Assembly (NCBI RefSeq): GCF_000379785.1
Contig: NZ_KB903678.1
Location: 1-48,367 of the forward strand
Length of the DNA: 48,367 nt
Reading direction: 5' to 3'
Source of the DNA: Gallibacterium anatis DSM 16844 = F 149
GTDB lineage: Bacteria; Pseudomonadota; Gammaproteobacteria; Enterobacterales; Pasteurellaceae
Part shown: positions 1-7,609 of the stretch, one piece after another
Layout of the letters: every line of letters begins with the position of its first letter
Position numbering within the stretch: the stretch's first letter is position 1
Position numbers and translations under genes: made by a program
The notes under the pieces: generated by a model
Databases searched by the model: none
What the model saw: only the letters and a program-made list of their open reading frames with translations
Told to the model about the DNA's origin: nothing

Positions 1-261
1 GATTGTTATCATAGCTATGATGTGCTAGATGTTAGTGAGTTTACGCACTATAGAATTAACCACAGTACTCATTTTGCTGAGCGGCGAAATCACATTAATG
101 GGATAGAGAATTTTTGGAATCAAGCAAAGCGTGTGCTAAGAAAGTATAATGGAATTGATCGAAAATCTTTCCCTCTTTTTTTGAAAGAATGTGAGTTTCG
201 TTTCAACTATGGGACACCATCTCAACAGCTCAAAATCCTGCGGAAATGGTGTCAGATTTAA
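1..261 (+). CDS. IS1595-family (IS1016-like) transposase, C-terminal fragment
   Basis: The frame is open from base 1, so the true start lies outside the window and only the last 86 residues are visible. The block HINGIENFWNQAKRVLRKYN and the ending around FRFNYGTPSQQLKILRKWC are typical of the ISXO2-like DDE domain of IS1595-family transposases, and resemble the IS1016 transposase of Haemophilus. The protein would cut and join the ends of its own element. The stop codon lies just inside the presumed right terminal repeat (264-281), as usual for these compact elements, so the C-terminus looks intact. Whether the whole element is functional cannot be judged. Family assignment is confident; the IS1016 subgroup is from memory. 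Confidence 0.88.
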   Translation, partial: DCYHSYDVLDVSEFTHYRINHSTHFAERRNHINGIENFWNQAKRVLRKYNGIDRKSFPLFLKECEFRFNYGTPSQQLKILRKWCQI

Positions 262-263
262 CG

Positions 264-281
264 CTAATCTACTTCAGCCCC
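264..281. repeat. Presumed right terminal inverted repeat of the IS1016-like element
   Basis: The sequence ctaatctacttcagcccc ends in CCCC. Read on the minus strand it begins GGGGCTGAAGTAGATTAG, which resembles the IS1016 end as I remember it. It starts two bases after the transposase stop. The partner repeat and target duplication lie outside the window, so the exact boundary (about 281) is inferred. Confidence 0.55.
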
Positions 282-427
282 ATAGCTTTTTATCAGTGGC
301 TGAAAAATGGAAAGTGAAAAAATCCCTAGAAATTGAGCCTCTCACCTTAAAAAAGAATTGGCGGCGTTCGGAAACTTATGTGTTCCTTTGCTTTTTACCT
401 ATGATAACAATGAATAAAAAAAGCTAA
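282..427 (+). pseudogene. Possible degenerate transposase remnant beside the IS end
   Basis: Between the IS end and the hslU terminator one plus frame is open to a stop at 425-427 and encodes about 48 residues including AEKW, then NWRRSETYVFLCFLP. The AxKW(x15-17)NW...F..P spacing vaguely recalls the segment before the YTTNAIES motif of IS256/mutator-type transposases, but that diagnostic motif is absent. The frame reaches leftwards only by running through the IS1016-like end, so it is no intact gene. It may be a scrap of an older element that the IS entered, or chance coding. Low confidence. Confidence 0.2.
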
Positions 428-443
428 GTATCAACTACTTAGC
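414..443 (-). terminator. Intrinsic terminator of hslVU
   Basis: Inverted repeat gctaagta / tacttagc (423-443, 5-base loop). On the minus strand it is followed by a run of T (plus-strand A at 416-422). It sits 20 bp past the hslU stop. Confidence 0.8.
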
Positions 444-463
444 CTTTATATCATAAAGTAATA

Positions 464-1798
464 TTATAAAATGAAACGACTTAAATCTTCATTTTCAACG
501 ACATCACCGAGAGCGGATTTCACATAAGCTTCATCAATAGTCACTTTTTCACCACTCATATCAGATGCTTCAAAAGAAATTTTATCCATCAAGCGTTCCA
601 ACACCGTGTGTAAACGTCTTGCGCCGATATTTTCGGTTTTCTCATTAACACGAAATGCTGCTTCGGCAATTGTGGCGATTGCATCTTGAGTAAACTCAAT
701 CGTTACCCCTTCAGTCTGCATCAACGCTTTATATTGCTCCGTTAATGATGCATTTGGTTCAGTTAAAATACGCTCAAAGTCCTTCGCACTTAATGCACCG
801 AGCTCAACACGAATCGGTAAGCGCCCTTGTAATTCAGGAATTAAATCCGAAGGTCTGGAAACCTGAAACGCGCCGGATGCGATAAACAAAATATGATCAG
901 TTTTCACCATTCCGTGTTTAGTATTAATAGTTGAACCTTCCACCAACGGCAATAAATCACGCTGAACACCTTCACGCGAAACATCCGGGCCACTGGTTTC
1001 ACCGCGTTTACAAATTTTATCGATTTCATCAATAAAAACGATACCGTGTTGTTCAACCGCTTCAATCGCTTTTAATTTCAGCTCTTCCGGATTGATTAAT
1101 TTAGCCGCTTCATCTTCGATCAACACTTTTAACGCATCTTTAATCTTCATTTTGCGTTTTTGCGTTTGACCGCTGGATAAACTTTGGAACATTGATTGCA
1201 ACTGGTTGGTCATCTCTTCCATTCCCGGTGGTGCCATAATTTCAACACCAACTGTGCCGCCGGCAGCAACATCAATTTCGATTTCCTTATCATCCAACTG
1301 ACCTTCACGCAATTTTTTACGGAAAATCTGGCGAGTATTGCTGTGCGAATCATTGCTCTCAACATTGCCCCACTGATCCTTCGCCGGAGGCAACAAAACA
1401 TCCAGAATTCGCTCTTCCGCCGCCTCTTCTGCACGATAGCGATTTTTATTAATCTCAGTCTGACGTACTAATTTCATTGCGACATCAGTCAAATCACGGA
1501 TAATGGAATCCACCTCTTTACCAACGTAACCTACTTCGGTAAATTTTGTCGCTTCAACTTTAATAAAAGGTGCATTTGCCAATTTTGCCAAACGGCGAGC
1601 AATTTCGGTTTTACCAACCCCTGTCGGTCCAATCATCAAAATATTTTTCGGGGTTACTTCGTGACGCAACGGCTCTTGCAGCTGCATACGACGCCAACGA
1701 TTACGCAACGCAATCGCCACTGCTCGTTTTGCATCCGCTTGGCCAATAATATGTTTATCTAATTCAGAAACTATTTCTCTTGGAGTCATCTCAGACAT
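464..1798 (-). CDS. hslU: HslU, ATPase/unfoldase subunit of the HslUV protease
   Basis: A AAA+ ring ATPase that unfolds substrates and feeds them to the HslV peptidase in the cytoplasm. Its 444 residues match the family length. Visible parts are the Walker A motif GPTGVGKT (residues 57-64), the variable I domain around residues 110-240, the Walker B segment VFIDEID (about 254-260), the sensor 2 region [11 protein letters not shown], and the C-terminal tail EDLSRFIL, which in this family docks into HslV and activates it. It lies 15 bp downstream of hslV with no terminator between, so the two are one operon, read from the sigma-32-type promoter before hslV. Nothing unusual is seen; identification is very secure. 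Confidence 0.98.
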   Translation of the reverse strand: MSEMTPREIVSELDKHIIGQADAKRAVAIALRNRWRRMQLQEPLRHEVTPKNILMIGPTGVGKTEIARRLAKLANAPFIKVEATKFTEVGYVGKEVDSIIRDLTDVAMKLVRQTEINKNRYRAEEAAEERILDVLLPPAKDQWGNVESNDSHSNTRQIFRKKLREGQLDDKEIEIDVAAGGTVGVEIMAPPGMEEMTNQLQSMFQSLSSGQTQKRKMKIKDALKVLIEDEAAKLINPEELKLKAIEAVEQHGIVFIDEIDKICKRGETSGPDVSREGVQRDLLPLVEGSTINTKHGMVKTDHILFIASGAFQVSRPSDLIPELQGRLPIRVELGALSAKDFERILTEPNASLTEQYKALMQTEGVTIEFTQDAIATIAEAAFRVNEKTENIGARRLHTVLERLMDKISFEASDMSGEKVTIDEAYVKSALGDVVENEDLSRFIL

Positions 1799-1813
1799 TT
1801 TTTTATCCTTTGT

Positions 1814-2338
1814 TTACGGTAATTCCTCAATAGTAAAATTCGTGTTAGTGAAAACACAAATATCACCGGCAATTTTTAATGATTTCTCAACAATTTCTCT
1901 CGCCGATAAATCGGTATTTGCAACCAATGCTCTTGCAGCTGCCATTGCATAGTTGCCACCGGAACCAATCGCCAGAATTTGATCTTCCTCCGGTTGCACC
2001 ACGTCCCCTAGACCGGTAATAATCAATGACTCTTTGGCATCGGCAACAATCAACATTGCCTCCAACTTACGCAATGCCCGATCCGTACGCCACTCTTTTG
2101 CCAGCTCAACGGCACTCTTTAACAAATGCCCTTGATGCATTTCTAATTTACGCTCAAACAATTCAAACAATGTAAACGCATCGGCTGTACCACCTGCAAA
2201 CCCGGCAAGCACTTTATCACCATATAAACGGCGCACTTTACGAGCATTGCCTTTCATTACGGTATTCCCTAGCGAAACCTGTCCATCTCCGCCAACTACT
2301 ACGTGCCCATTACGGCGAACACTTACGATTGTAGTCAT
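1814..2338 (-). CDS. hslV: HslV, peptidase subunit of the HslUV protease
   Basis: The proteasome-like threonine peptidase of HslUV, a double hexameric ring capped by HslU. The protein starts [20 protein letters not shown]; removal of Met1 would expose Thr2 as the catalytic nucleophile, and the conserved GGDGQVS(L)GN and FAGGTADAF motifs follow. Its 174 residues are the normal length. The ATG is preceded by a purine-rich AAAGGAAACG ribosome site. First gene of the hslV-hslU operon; the heat-shock promoter at 2382-2410 lies 44-72 bp upstream. No oddities. Confidence 0.98.
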   Translation of the reverse strand: MTTIVSVRRNGHVVVGGDGQVSLGNTVMKGNARKVRRLYGDKVLAGFAGGTADAFTLFELFERKLEMHQGHLLKSAVELAKEWRTDRALRKLEAMLIVADAKESLIITGLGDVVQPEEDQILAIGSGGNYAMAAARALVANTDLSAREIVEKSLKIAGDICVFTNTNFTIEELP

Positions 2339-2381
2339 TTTTTCGTTTCCTTTTTTAGTCTATTTAAAAACAATGTTTCCC

Positions 2382-2410
2382 TATATGGGTGCTGGATAGG
2401 AAGTTTCAAG
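2382..2410 (-). promoter_or_regulatory. Sigma-32 (RpoH) heat-shock promoter of hslVU
   Basis: On the minus strand a -35 element CTTGAAA (2404-2410) is separated by 14 bases from a -10 element CCCATATA (2382-2389). This nearly equals the enterobacterial sigma-32 consensus CTTGAAA-N13/14-CCCCATNT and is the expected control of hslVU. Confidence 0.85.
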
Positions 2411-2495
2411 GCAGGTATCATCGAAAGTGATAAATTTTTATCCTAAGTACAGAATAAAAAGAGAAAAAATCAAAAATGTCTTATAAGGATAAAAC

Positions 2496-2535
2496 AATGG
2501 TGTCTGCATAAATCATAGATTATGCAAACACCATT
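2496..2535 (-). terminator. Hairpin/terminator after the LTA-synthase-like gene
   Basis: Inverted repeat with arms aatggtgt (2496-2503) and acaccatt (2528-2535), extended by tgcataa/ttatgca with small bulges, 23 bp beyond the stop of the sulfatase gene. The T tract on the minus side is short (TTGTTTTA); on the plus side it is ttttt. It probably ends transcription before the hslV promoter. Confidence 0.6.
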
Positions 2536-2557
2536 TTTCCATTTCAGTTTCAATAAG

Positions 2558-4501
2558 TTATTTACTTGGCAAATGATACAATCTGTTTTTATACAAATAA
2601 CTTCCCCATAAGGCATAGGTTAACGCTTCTTTTTTCATCTGATCTGAAACCTCAGCCGGGTTTAAGCTTTTTTGCGTGGTATCATAAACAAACCCTTGCG
2701 GTTGTTTATTTGCTTCCAAAATCACCACTTGATGTTTGTCATTCATTAATGCCATTGATTTATCAAACTGCATTAATGCCCTGTTCGGGCTATATTTAGT
2801 CAAATCAAATCCCAACATTGGATATTGTGCATCTATGCCGATTAATGATAACAATGTTGGCGGCATATCTATTTGGCTGACTAAACGATTATCCGCTTTA
2901 GCGGCAACACCATCACCAATAATCAATGCCGGAATATGGAAATGAGCAATCGGCACAAGCACCGCACCCGACACTCGCGAATCGTGATCAGCTATCACCA
3001 AAAAGATTGTATCTTTCCAATATTTTGATTGTTTAGCACGTTTGAAAAACTCACCTAATGCAAAATCAGCATATTTTGCTGCATTGTTTCGTGTCGCTTT
3101 CGGCTGTTCATAAAGCGAAATTTTATTATCCGGAAATTCAAACGGATCGTGGTTGCTTGAGCTGAACACTAAACTGAAAAACGGCTTGCCTTGTTGCGAT
3201 AATTTCTCAAACTCCTGATCGGCACGAATAAACAGATCTTCATCGGAAACACCCCAAGTACCTTTAAACATTGGATGAGGATAGTCATTTTCATCAACAA
3301 TCTCCTCAAAACCATTGCCATAGAAGAAACTTGCCATATTATCAAAATGTTTTTCACCACCATAAATAAAGGAAGTGTGATAACCGTGACGTTTCAACAA
3401 ATCAGCGATGGTAAAGAAATTAGTTTGACTATTCGGTAATTTAACTACCGAGCGCGCCGGTGTCGGCGTAAAGCCGGTGATCACTGCCTCAATGCCTCGT
3501 ACTGAACGCGTACCGGTCGCATATAAATTCTCAAACCACCAACCCTCTTTGCTTAATTGATCCAAATTTGGTGATAGCGGTTTACCATTTAATGCACCGA
3601 TAAATTGCGCACCTAAACTCTCTTCCAAAATAATCACTAAATTTTTTGGCTTACCTTGATAGCTCGCTTTATTTTGGCTTAAGAGCGGAATATCACCGTC
3701 AATATAATCGCTTGCCGGGCGTGGATGCAATGCTTTCAGTGTTGATAACATCTCTTCCGGCGGTAAACGTCCATAAACAGCTGCTGCATTTTCCTCATCC
3801 CCCATCTGTTGCATAGCAAACAGTACGGAATAACCAGAATTGAGTACTAACGAGTTGACCAAAGGGTCGGATGAAAATGCCACCATCGAAGGATTAATAC
3901 CGCGATGTGCAAAAGTAGAACGCGCACCGATAAAGACAAATGCGGCGGTCAACAATGCCACCAATGGACGGTATTTCCATTTTCCCGCTGTCGCATAACG
4001 GGTCACATAACCGGATAATTTCCAATATGCCCAAATCGCCAATAGCGTTACGATCAACGAAATAATCATTGTCGCCAGATGCCCTTTTGCCAACATCGTG
4101 AACACCTCTTTCGGATTCACTAAGTACTCAACAAAAAGACGGTTCGGACGAAAATCATAAGTACGGATAAATTCCGGTGTTGCCAACTCCATAAAAAGAA
4201 TGAATACCGATCCGGCTGTCAATCCAATGCGTAAAATAACTCGCATTACTCTGCCGATCGAGCTGTTATCCAATAATAACGTGGAGAACAGTGCAAACAG
4301 ACCAAATAACCAACACAGTGACACCACATCCATCCGGATGCCCTGAATTAATAATGGAAACCAACCATTTACCGCATCAACACGTTCTTGCTGCCACAAT
4401 GCTAATCCGATTCGGCTCAAGGATAAAATTACTAAATTCAGCAAGAAAAAGTAGATCACCGGATAAAGAGAAAATTTTCTAAACATACCACCCTCAGACA
4501 T
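2558..4501 (-). CDS. LTA synthase family membrane sulfatase (probable envelope phospho-group transferase)
   Basis: An inner-membrane protein of 647 residues: about five hydrophobic helices in residues 10-200, then a periplasmic sulfatase/alkaline-phosphatase-like domain from about 285. Candidate active-site residues correspond to those of LtaS: Glu293/294 in VIILEES, Thr329 or Thr331 in YATGTRS, and Asp505-His506 in IADHDSR. Gram-negative members do not make lipoteichoic acid; relatives transfer glycerol phosphate or phosphoethanolamine to periplasmic glycans or lipids, but the acceptor here cannot be read. A homologue exists in H. influenzae (HI0275, from memory). Start: the first ATG (4501) has a weak GAGA site, while Met6 (4486) follows a strong GAGGGTGG, so the shorter form may be the real one. 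It has its own terminator and is probably monocistronic. Confidence 0.85.
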   Translation of the reverse strand: MSEGGMFRKFSLYPVIYFFLLNLVILSLSRIGLALWQQERVDAVNGWFPLLIQGIRMDVVSLCWLFGLFALFSTLLLDNSSIGRVMRVILRIGLTAGSVFILFMELATPEFIRTYDFRPNRLFVEYLVNPKEVFTMLAKGHLATMIISLIVTLLAIWAYWKLSGYVTRYATAGKWKYRPLVALLTAAFVFIGARSTFAHRGINPSMVAFSSDPLVNSLVLNSGYSVLFAMQQMGDEENAAAVYGRLPPEEMLSTLKALHPRPASDYIDGDIPLLSQNKASYQGKPKNLVIILEESLGAQFIGALNGKPLSPNLDQLSKEGWWFENLYATGTRSVRGIEAVITGFTPTPARSVVKLPNSQTNFFTIADLLKRHGYHTSFIYGGEKHFDNMASFFYGNGFEEIVDENDYPHPMFKGTWGVSDEDLFIRADQEFEKLSQQGKPFFSLVFSSSNHDPFEFPDNKISLYEQPKATRNNAAKYADFALGEFFKRAKQSKYWKDTIFLVIADHDSRVSGAVLVPIAHFHIPALIIGDGVAAKADNRLVSQIDMPPTLLSLIGIDAQYPMLGFDLTKYSPNRALMQFDKSMALMNDKHQVVILEANKQPQGFVYDTTQKSLNPAEVSDQMKKEALTYALWGSYLYKNRLYHLPSK

Positions 4502-4555
4502 AAGTCTCTTTTTATTTATTAAAATTATTTCTTTAAAGGAATATTACAAAATAAA

Positions 4556-4582
4556 CCTCTAATACCAAACGGTTATTAGAGG
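4556..4582 (-). terminator. Intrinsic terminator after ycbL
   Basis: Stem cctctaata / tattagagg with an internal mismatch, followed on the minus strand by TTTATTTTG. It lies 24 bp past the stop of the metallo-hydrolase gene. Confidence 0.75.
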
Positions 4583-4605
4583 TGATTTCAAATAAAGAGT
4601 TCAAT

Positions 4606-5256
4606 TTATTCGTCTATTATTTGTGTTGTCAGATAAGGATTATATTGTTTTTCATAACCTATCGTTGTTAATGGTCCGTGCCCGGCAACAACTTGCATAT
4701 TATTATCTAATGGCCACAATTTATTTTTGATACTATCGATTAATTCCGAGAAACTGCCGCCTTGGAAATCAGTTCGCCCAATACTCTGTCTGAACAGAAC
4801 ATCACCGGTAAAAGCAATATTTTCAGCCTTATTAATGAACCCGATATGCCCAGGTGTATGCCCTGGCAAATGCAGAACGTCAAATGTTAACTTACCAATC
4901 GTGATAACTTCGCCCTCATTTAACCAACGATCCGGCAACAGTGGCGCACAATAAGGCAAACCGAATTGAGAAGCTTGCTCCGGCAGTGCTTGTAACCAAT
5001 ATTCATCAGATTTCTCCGGACCTAAAATATCAATATTTAAGTCACGTTTTAATTTTGCTGCGGCACCAACGTGATCCAAATGACCGTGCGTTAATAAAAT
5101 AAACTTTGCAATTAATTTGTTATCTTCTAGAAATTGAAGAATTTTTTCTGCATCTCCACCCGGATCAATAATCGACGCATTCTTCTCATCATCCCAAACT
5201 ACTGAACAGTTTTGCTGAAATGCCGTCACCGGAATAATTTGAACATTCATACTCAT
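4606..5256 (-). CDS. ycbL: MBL-fold metallo-hydrolase, YcbL type (glyoxalase II-like)
   Basis: A single-domain metallo-beta-lactamase-fold hydrolase of 216 residues. The metal-binding motif THGHLDH (HxHxDH, about residues 56-62) is present, with HLPGHTPGH and later TGD and GHG blocks that supply the remaining ligands of the binuclear site. Members of this group hydrolyse S-lactoylglutathione-type thioesters weakly and lack the long C-terminal domain of true GloB, so the physiological substrate is unknown. It follows mepK by 20 bp, as ycbL follows ycbK in E. coli, so the two are cotranscribed. The start is ambiguous between Met1 and Met3 because no strong ribosome site is visible. Confidence 0.88.
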   Translation of the reverse strand: MSMNVQIIPVTAFQQNCSVVWDDEKNASIIDPGGDAEKILQFLEDNKLIAKFILLTHGHLDHVGAAAKLKRDLNIDILGPEKSDEYWLQALPEQASQFGLPYCAPLLPDRWLNEGEVITIGKLTFDVLHLPGHTPGHIGFINKAENIAFTGDVLFRQSIGRTDFQGGSFSELIDSIKNKLWPLDNNMQVVAGHGPLTTIGYEKQYNPYLTTQIIDE

Positions 5257-5276
5257 TTTTTAACTTCTAAACATTA

Positions 5277-5837
5277 TCAACTACCGCGCCACGTTCTGAC
5301 CGGACCGGTATCAACGTGTACAAAATTACTGCGCGGATAATAACCAACACCGCCGTTTTTTAACGACTGTGCCACTTCACGCACTCTATTTAACGCTACA
5401 TTATCAATACGAAAATCTATCGCCTGCCCACGCATATGATAACTGTTGCTCGCCACGCCTTTACTGCGACGATGCATTGCCGCATTAGTTGCCGGCGCAC
5501 GATAACCGCAAATCACTGAAATTTCACAAGAACGTAAGCCTAAACGCGACTGAATTTGGTAAAACTTCATAAATAATTTTGGATCCATATTGTGAACCAA
5601 ATTACTGCGTCTATCCCGCATTAAATAATTTAATTTTTGTAATTCGGATTTTGCCAATCCTTTATTCGGTGAAAAAGGTGAACTTAATTTTTCACCTGTA
5701 TTGATATTTTTAAAGTGTAGGATTTTAGGTGCTGCTGTGGATAATGCTGCCAAAGCGGAGTTGGCTACAAATGAGCTTCCTAGGATAATTCCGCCTAACG
5801 ACAACCATTTACGGCGTGATTGATCAATATTTCCCAT
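5277..5837 (-). CDS. mepK: MepK (YcbK), murein endopeptidase with Tat signal
   Basis: A periplasmic peptidoglycan endopeptidase of the DUF882/M15 family, 186 residues. E. coli MepK cleaves 3-3 (mDAP-mDAP) and, less well, 3-4 crosslinks. The N-terminus carries a twin-arginine signal, SRRKWLSLGG, then a hydrophobic stretch ending near NSALAA, so export should be by the Tat system. Zinc-site residues are visible in SYHMRGQAIDF (His and Asp) and in NFVHVD (His). The neighbouring gene encodes LdtD, which makes the 3-3 crosslinks MepK removes. The ribosome site is GGAAAGGG just before the ATG. The 200 bp upstream holds no gene, only the ldtD terminator and presumably the mepK promoter. Confidence 0.93.
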   Translation of the reverse strand: MGNIDQSRRKWLSLGGIILGSSFVANSALAALSTAAPKILHFKNINTGEKLSSPFSPNKGLAKSELQKLNYLMRDRRSNLVHNMDPKLFMKFYQIQSRLGLRSCEISVICGYRAPATNAAMHRRSKGVASNSYHMRGQAIDFRIDNVALNRVREVAQSLKNGGVGYYPRSNFVHVDTGPVRTWRGS

Positions 5838-5983
5838 TTCCCTTTCCTATCGCTAACTAAAAAACCGGTTTCCTATTTTCAATGTACAAAAATGATTTTA
5901 TACATCTTCGACTCAAAATAAGTGACTTCGTGGTAACTTTTCTATAGTTCTATAGTAAATAGTGAGTCTATAAATAAGAGATT

Positions 5984-6015
5984 AAAAAAGGCTATTGCAT
6001 AAAGAATAGCCTTTT
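5984..6015 (-). terminator. Intrinsic terminator of ldtD
   Basis: Stem aaaaggctatt (5986-5996) / aatagcctttt (6005-6015), 8-base loop, followed on the minus strand by six T. It starts 26 bp past the ldtD stop. Confidence 0.9.
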
Positions 6016-6040
6016 GGATTATACTGATTTTTACTGATGA

Positions 6041-7450
6041 TCAAAGCAAATATTGTTGCAATAACGATTTATTTTCTTCGCTTAACGATAATTTTTGATC
6101 ATAGCCATAAATATCAGCAACAGTATGAACCTTACCTTGAGCATCCGCCCACGCTGTTACATAGTAAAGATAGACCGGATTAGTAGACTGAATCGGTACC
6201 GAAGTCGTTTTACGGCTTTTTAGCACTTGTGCTTTTTTATCAACACTCCAGCCTGCTTCCGTTAACAATAAAGTCGCTAATTCATCCGATTTATTGACAC
6301 GAATACATCCGGAACTGATCGCGCGGTTTTTATTATTAAACAGACGATGATTAGGTGTGTCGTGCAGATAGATGGCATCTTTACTCGGCATATTAAATTT
6401 AAAATTACCTAATGCACTATCACCGCCCGGCGCCTGACGCAAACGATATGGGAAGCGTTTTGCCGTCATATTTTCCCAATCGATAGTGTAAGGGTCGATA
6501 GTATTACCTTTGCTGTCAATGATGGTATAACCGTTACGATAAATATAACTCGGATCTTTGCGAACCTTCGGAATTAAATCTTCATTAATTAAGCGCACCG
6601 GCGCATTCCACGGCGGATTGACCACAATATTGCTCAGTTTACTCATCATTACCGGCGTTTTTCTCGCTTTTTTACCAACAATAACACGTGAACTTAAAAT
6701 TTCCTCACCGTTACGATAATAATGTAATTGAAAAGTTGGAATATTCACAAAAATTCCGGTTTCAAAATCCGGAATAAAACGCAAACGCTGTAAATTAATA
6801 GCCAATTTCGCTAATACGTTGCTATCCGCTGTTGATTTTGTTAATTCGGACAAAATCGCTTTTTTGGTTTGTGCATAACGATGATTAACTTGATCAAATT
6901 TAGCGACAAAGGCTGCCAACTGTTGCTGTGATACCGCATCCAACCACGCATTAATTACCTCATCACTTGGCAACTGTGCGCGATAACGATAACTGTCATA
7001 AAGCCAATTTTGTGCATTTGAACGCACATTGGAAACATAATTTAAATAATTTAACCAACTATCAGTCACTAAAATATCAGCAGCCAAACTATTTTTCTCT
7101 ACGTGTGAAAGTCTTTCCAATTGTGCTTTTACATCATTGGAAACATTGGTCAAACCTAATAACGCATAATCTTGCAAAAATTGGTTTTTCGCATTTTCAT
7201 CTTGCCAAATAGGAGAAAAATCTCTAGCCGCATAAATTTCAGCCAGCTTTTCCGGAAATACCAACTGAACATCCTTCATCACCTCTTTCAACTTCAAAAG
7301 CTGTGCCTGTGTTTGATCTTCAGTTACCACTGCAACCGTACTCTCTTCCTGATTATTCTCATTCGCCGTCCCGTTCTCTTCCGCAAACGCCGAGCTAATC
7401 ATCAATGATGAGAGAAACATTGTGGTTAAAACGTGTTTTTTAAGCAACAT
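6041..7450 (-). CDS. ldtD: L,D-transpeptidase, LdtD (YcbB) type
   Basis: Builds 3-3 crosslinks in periplasmic peptidoglycan. Of its 469 residues, 1-23 form a signal peptide (MLLKKHVLTTMFLSSLMISSAFA). The catalytic YkuD domain covers about 235-395, with His363 in YLHDTPNH and the nucleophile Cys382 in ISSGCIRVN, the complete HX(n)SGCIR signature. The middle region matches the scaffold domain of YcbB. E. coli LdtD is about 615 residues; this protein is closer to the shorter Pasteurellaceae form. A strong AGGAGG site precedes the ATG by 7 bases. It lies between prc and mepK, each unit with its own terminator, so it is probably transcribed alone. Confidence 0.93.
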   Translation of the reverse strand: MLLKKHVLTTMFLSSLMISSAFAEENGTANENNQEESTVAVVTEDQTQAQLLKLKEVMKDVQLVFPEKLAEIYAARDFSPIWQDENAKNQFLQDYALLGLTNVSNDVKAQLERLSHVEKNSLAADILVTDSWLNYLNYVSNVRSNAQNWLYDSYRYRAQLPSDEVINAWLDAVSQQQLAAFVAKFDQVNHRYAQTKKAILSELTKSTADSNVLAKLAINLQRLRFIPDFETGIFVNIPTFQLHYYRNGEEILSSRVIVGKKARKTPVMMSKLSNIVVNPPWNAPVRLINEDLIPKVRKDPSYIYRNGYTIIDSKGNTIDPYTIDWENMTAKRFPYRLRQAPGGDSALGNFKFNMPSKDAIYLHDTPNHRLFNNKNRAISSGCIRVNKSDELATLLLTEAGWSVDKKAQVLKSRKTTSVPIQSTNPVYLYYVTAWADAQGKVHTVADIYGYDQKLSLSEENKSLLQQYLL

Positions 7451-7540
7451 AATTAACCTCCTGATTAATCCTTAAGTATTGAAATATTTGAATGATAGCG
7501 TATAACCAGCTATAAAAATTTAAATCTATCGAACGCTCTT

Positions 7541-7572
7541 AAAAAAGAGGTGGAGAGATAATCCCTCCACCT
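7541..7572 (-). terminator. Intrinsic terminator of prc
   Basis: Stem aggtggag (7548-7555) / ctccacct (7565-7572), then CTTTTTT on the minus strand. It lies 38 bp after the prc stop. Confidence 0.9.
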
Positions 7573-7609
7573 ACTTTATTCTATAACAAAAAATTACAAA
7601 AGATGTAAA

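Noticed and set aside
191-427. 78-residue plus-strand frame as a gene
   Set aside because: It runs through the transposase C-terminus in another frame and the IS end, has no ribosome site and ends in low-complexity sequence.
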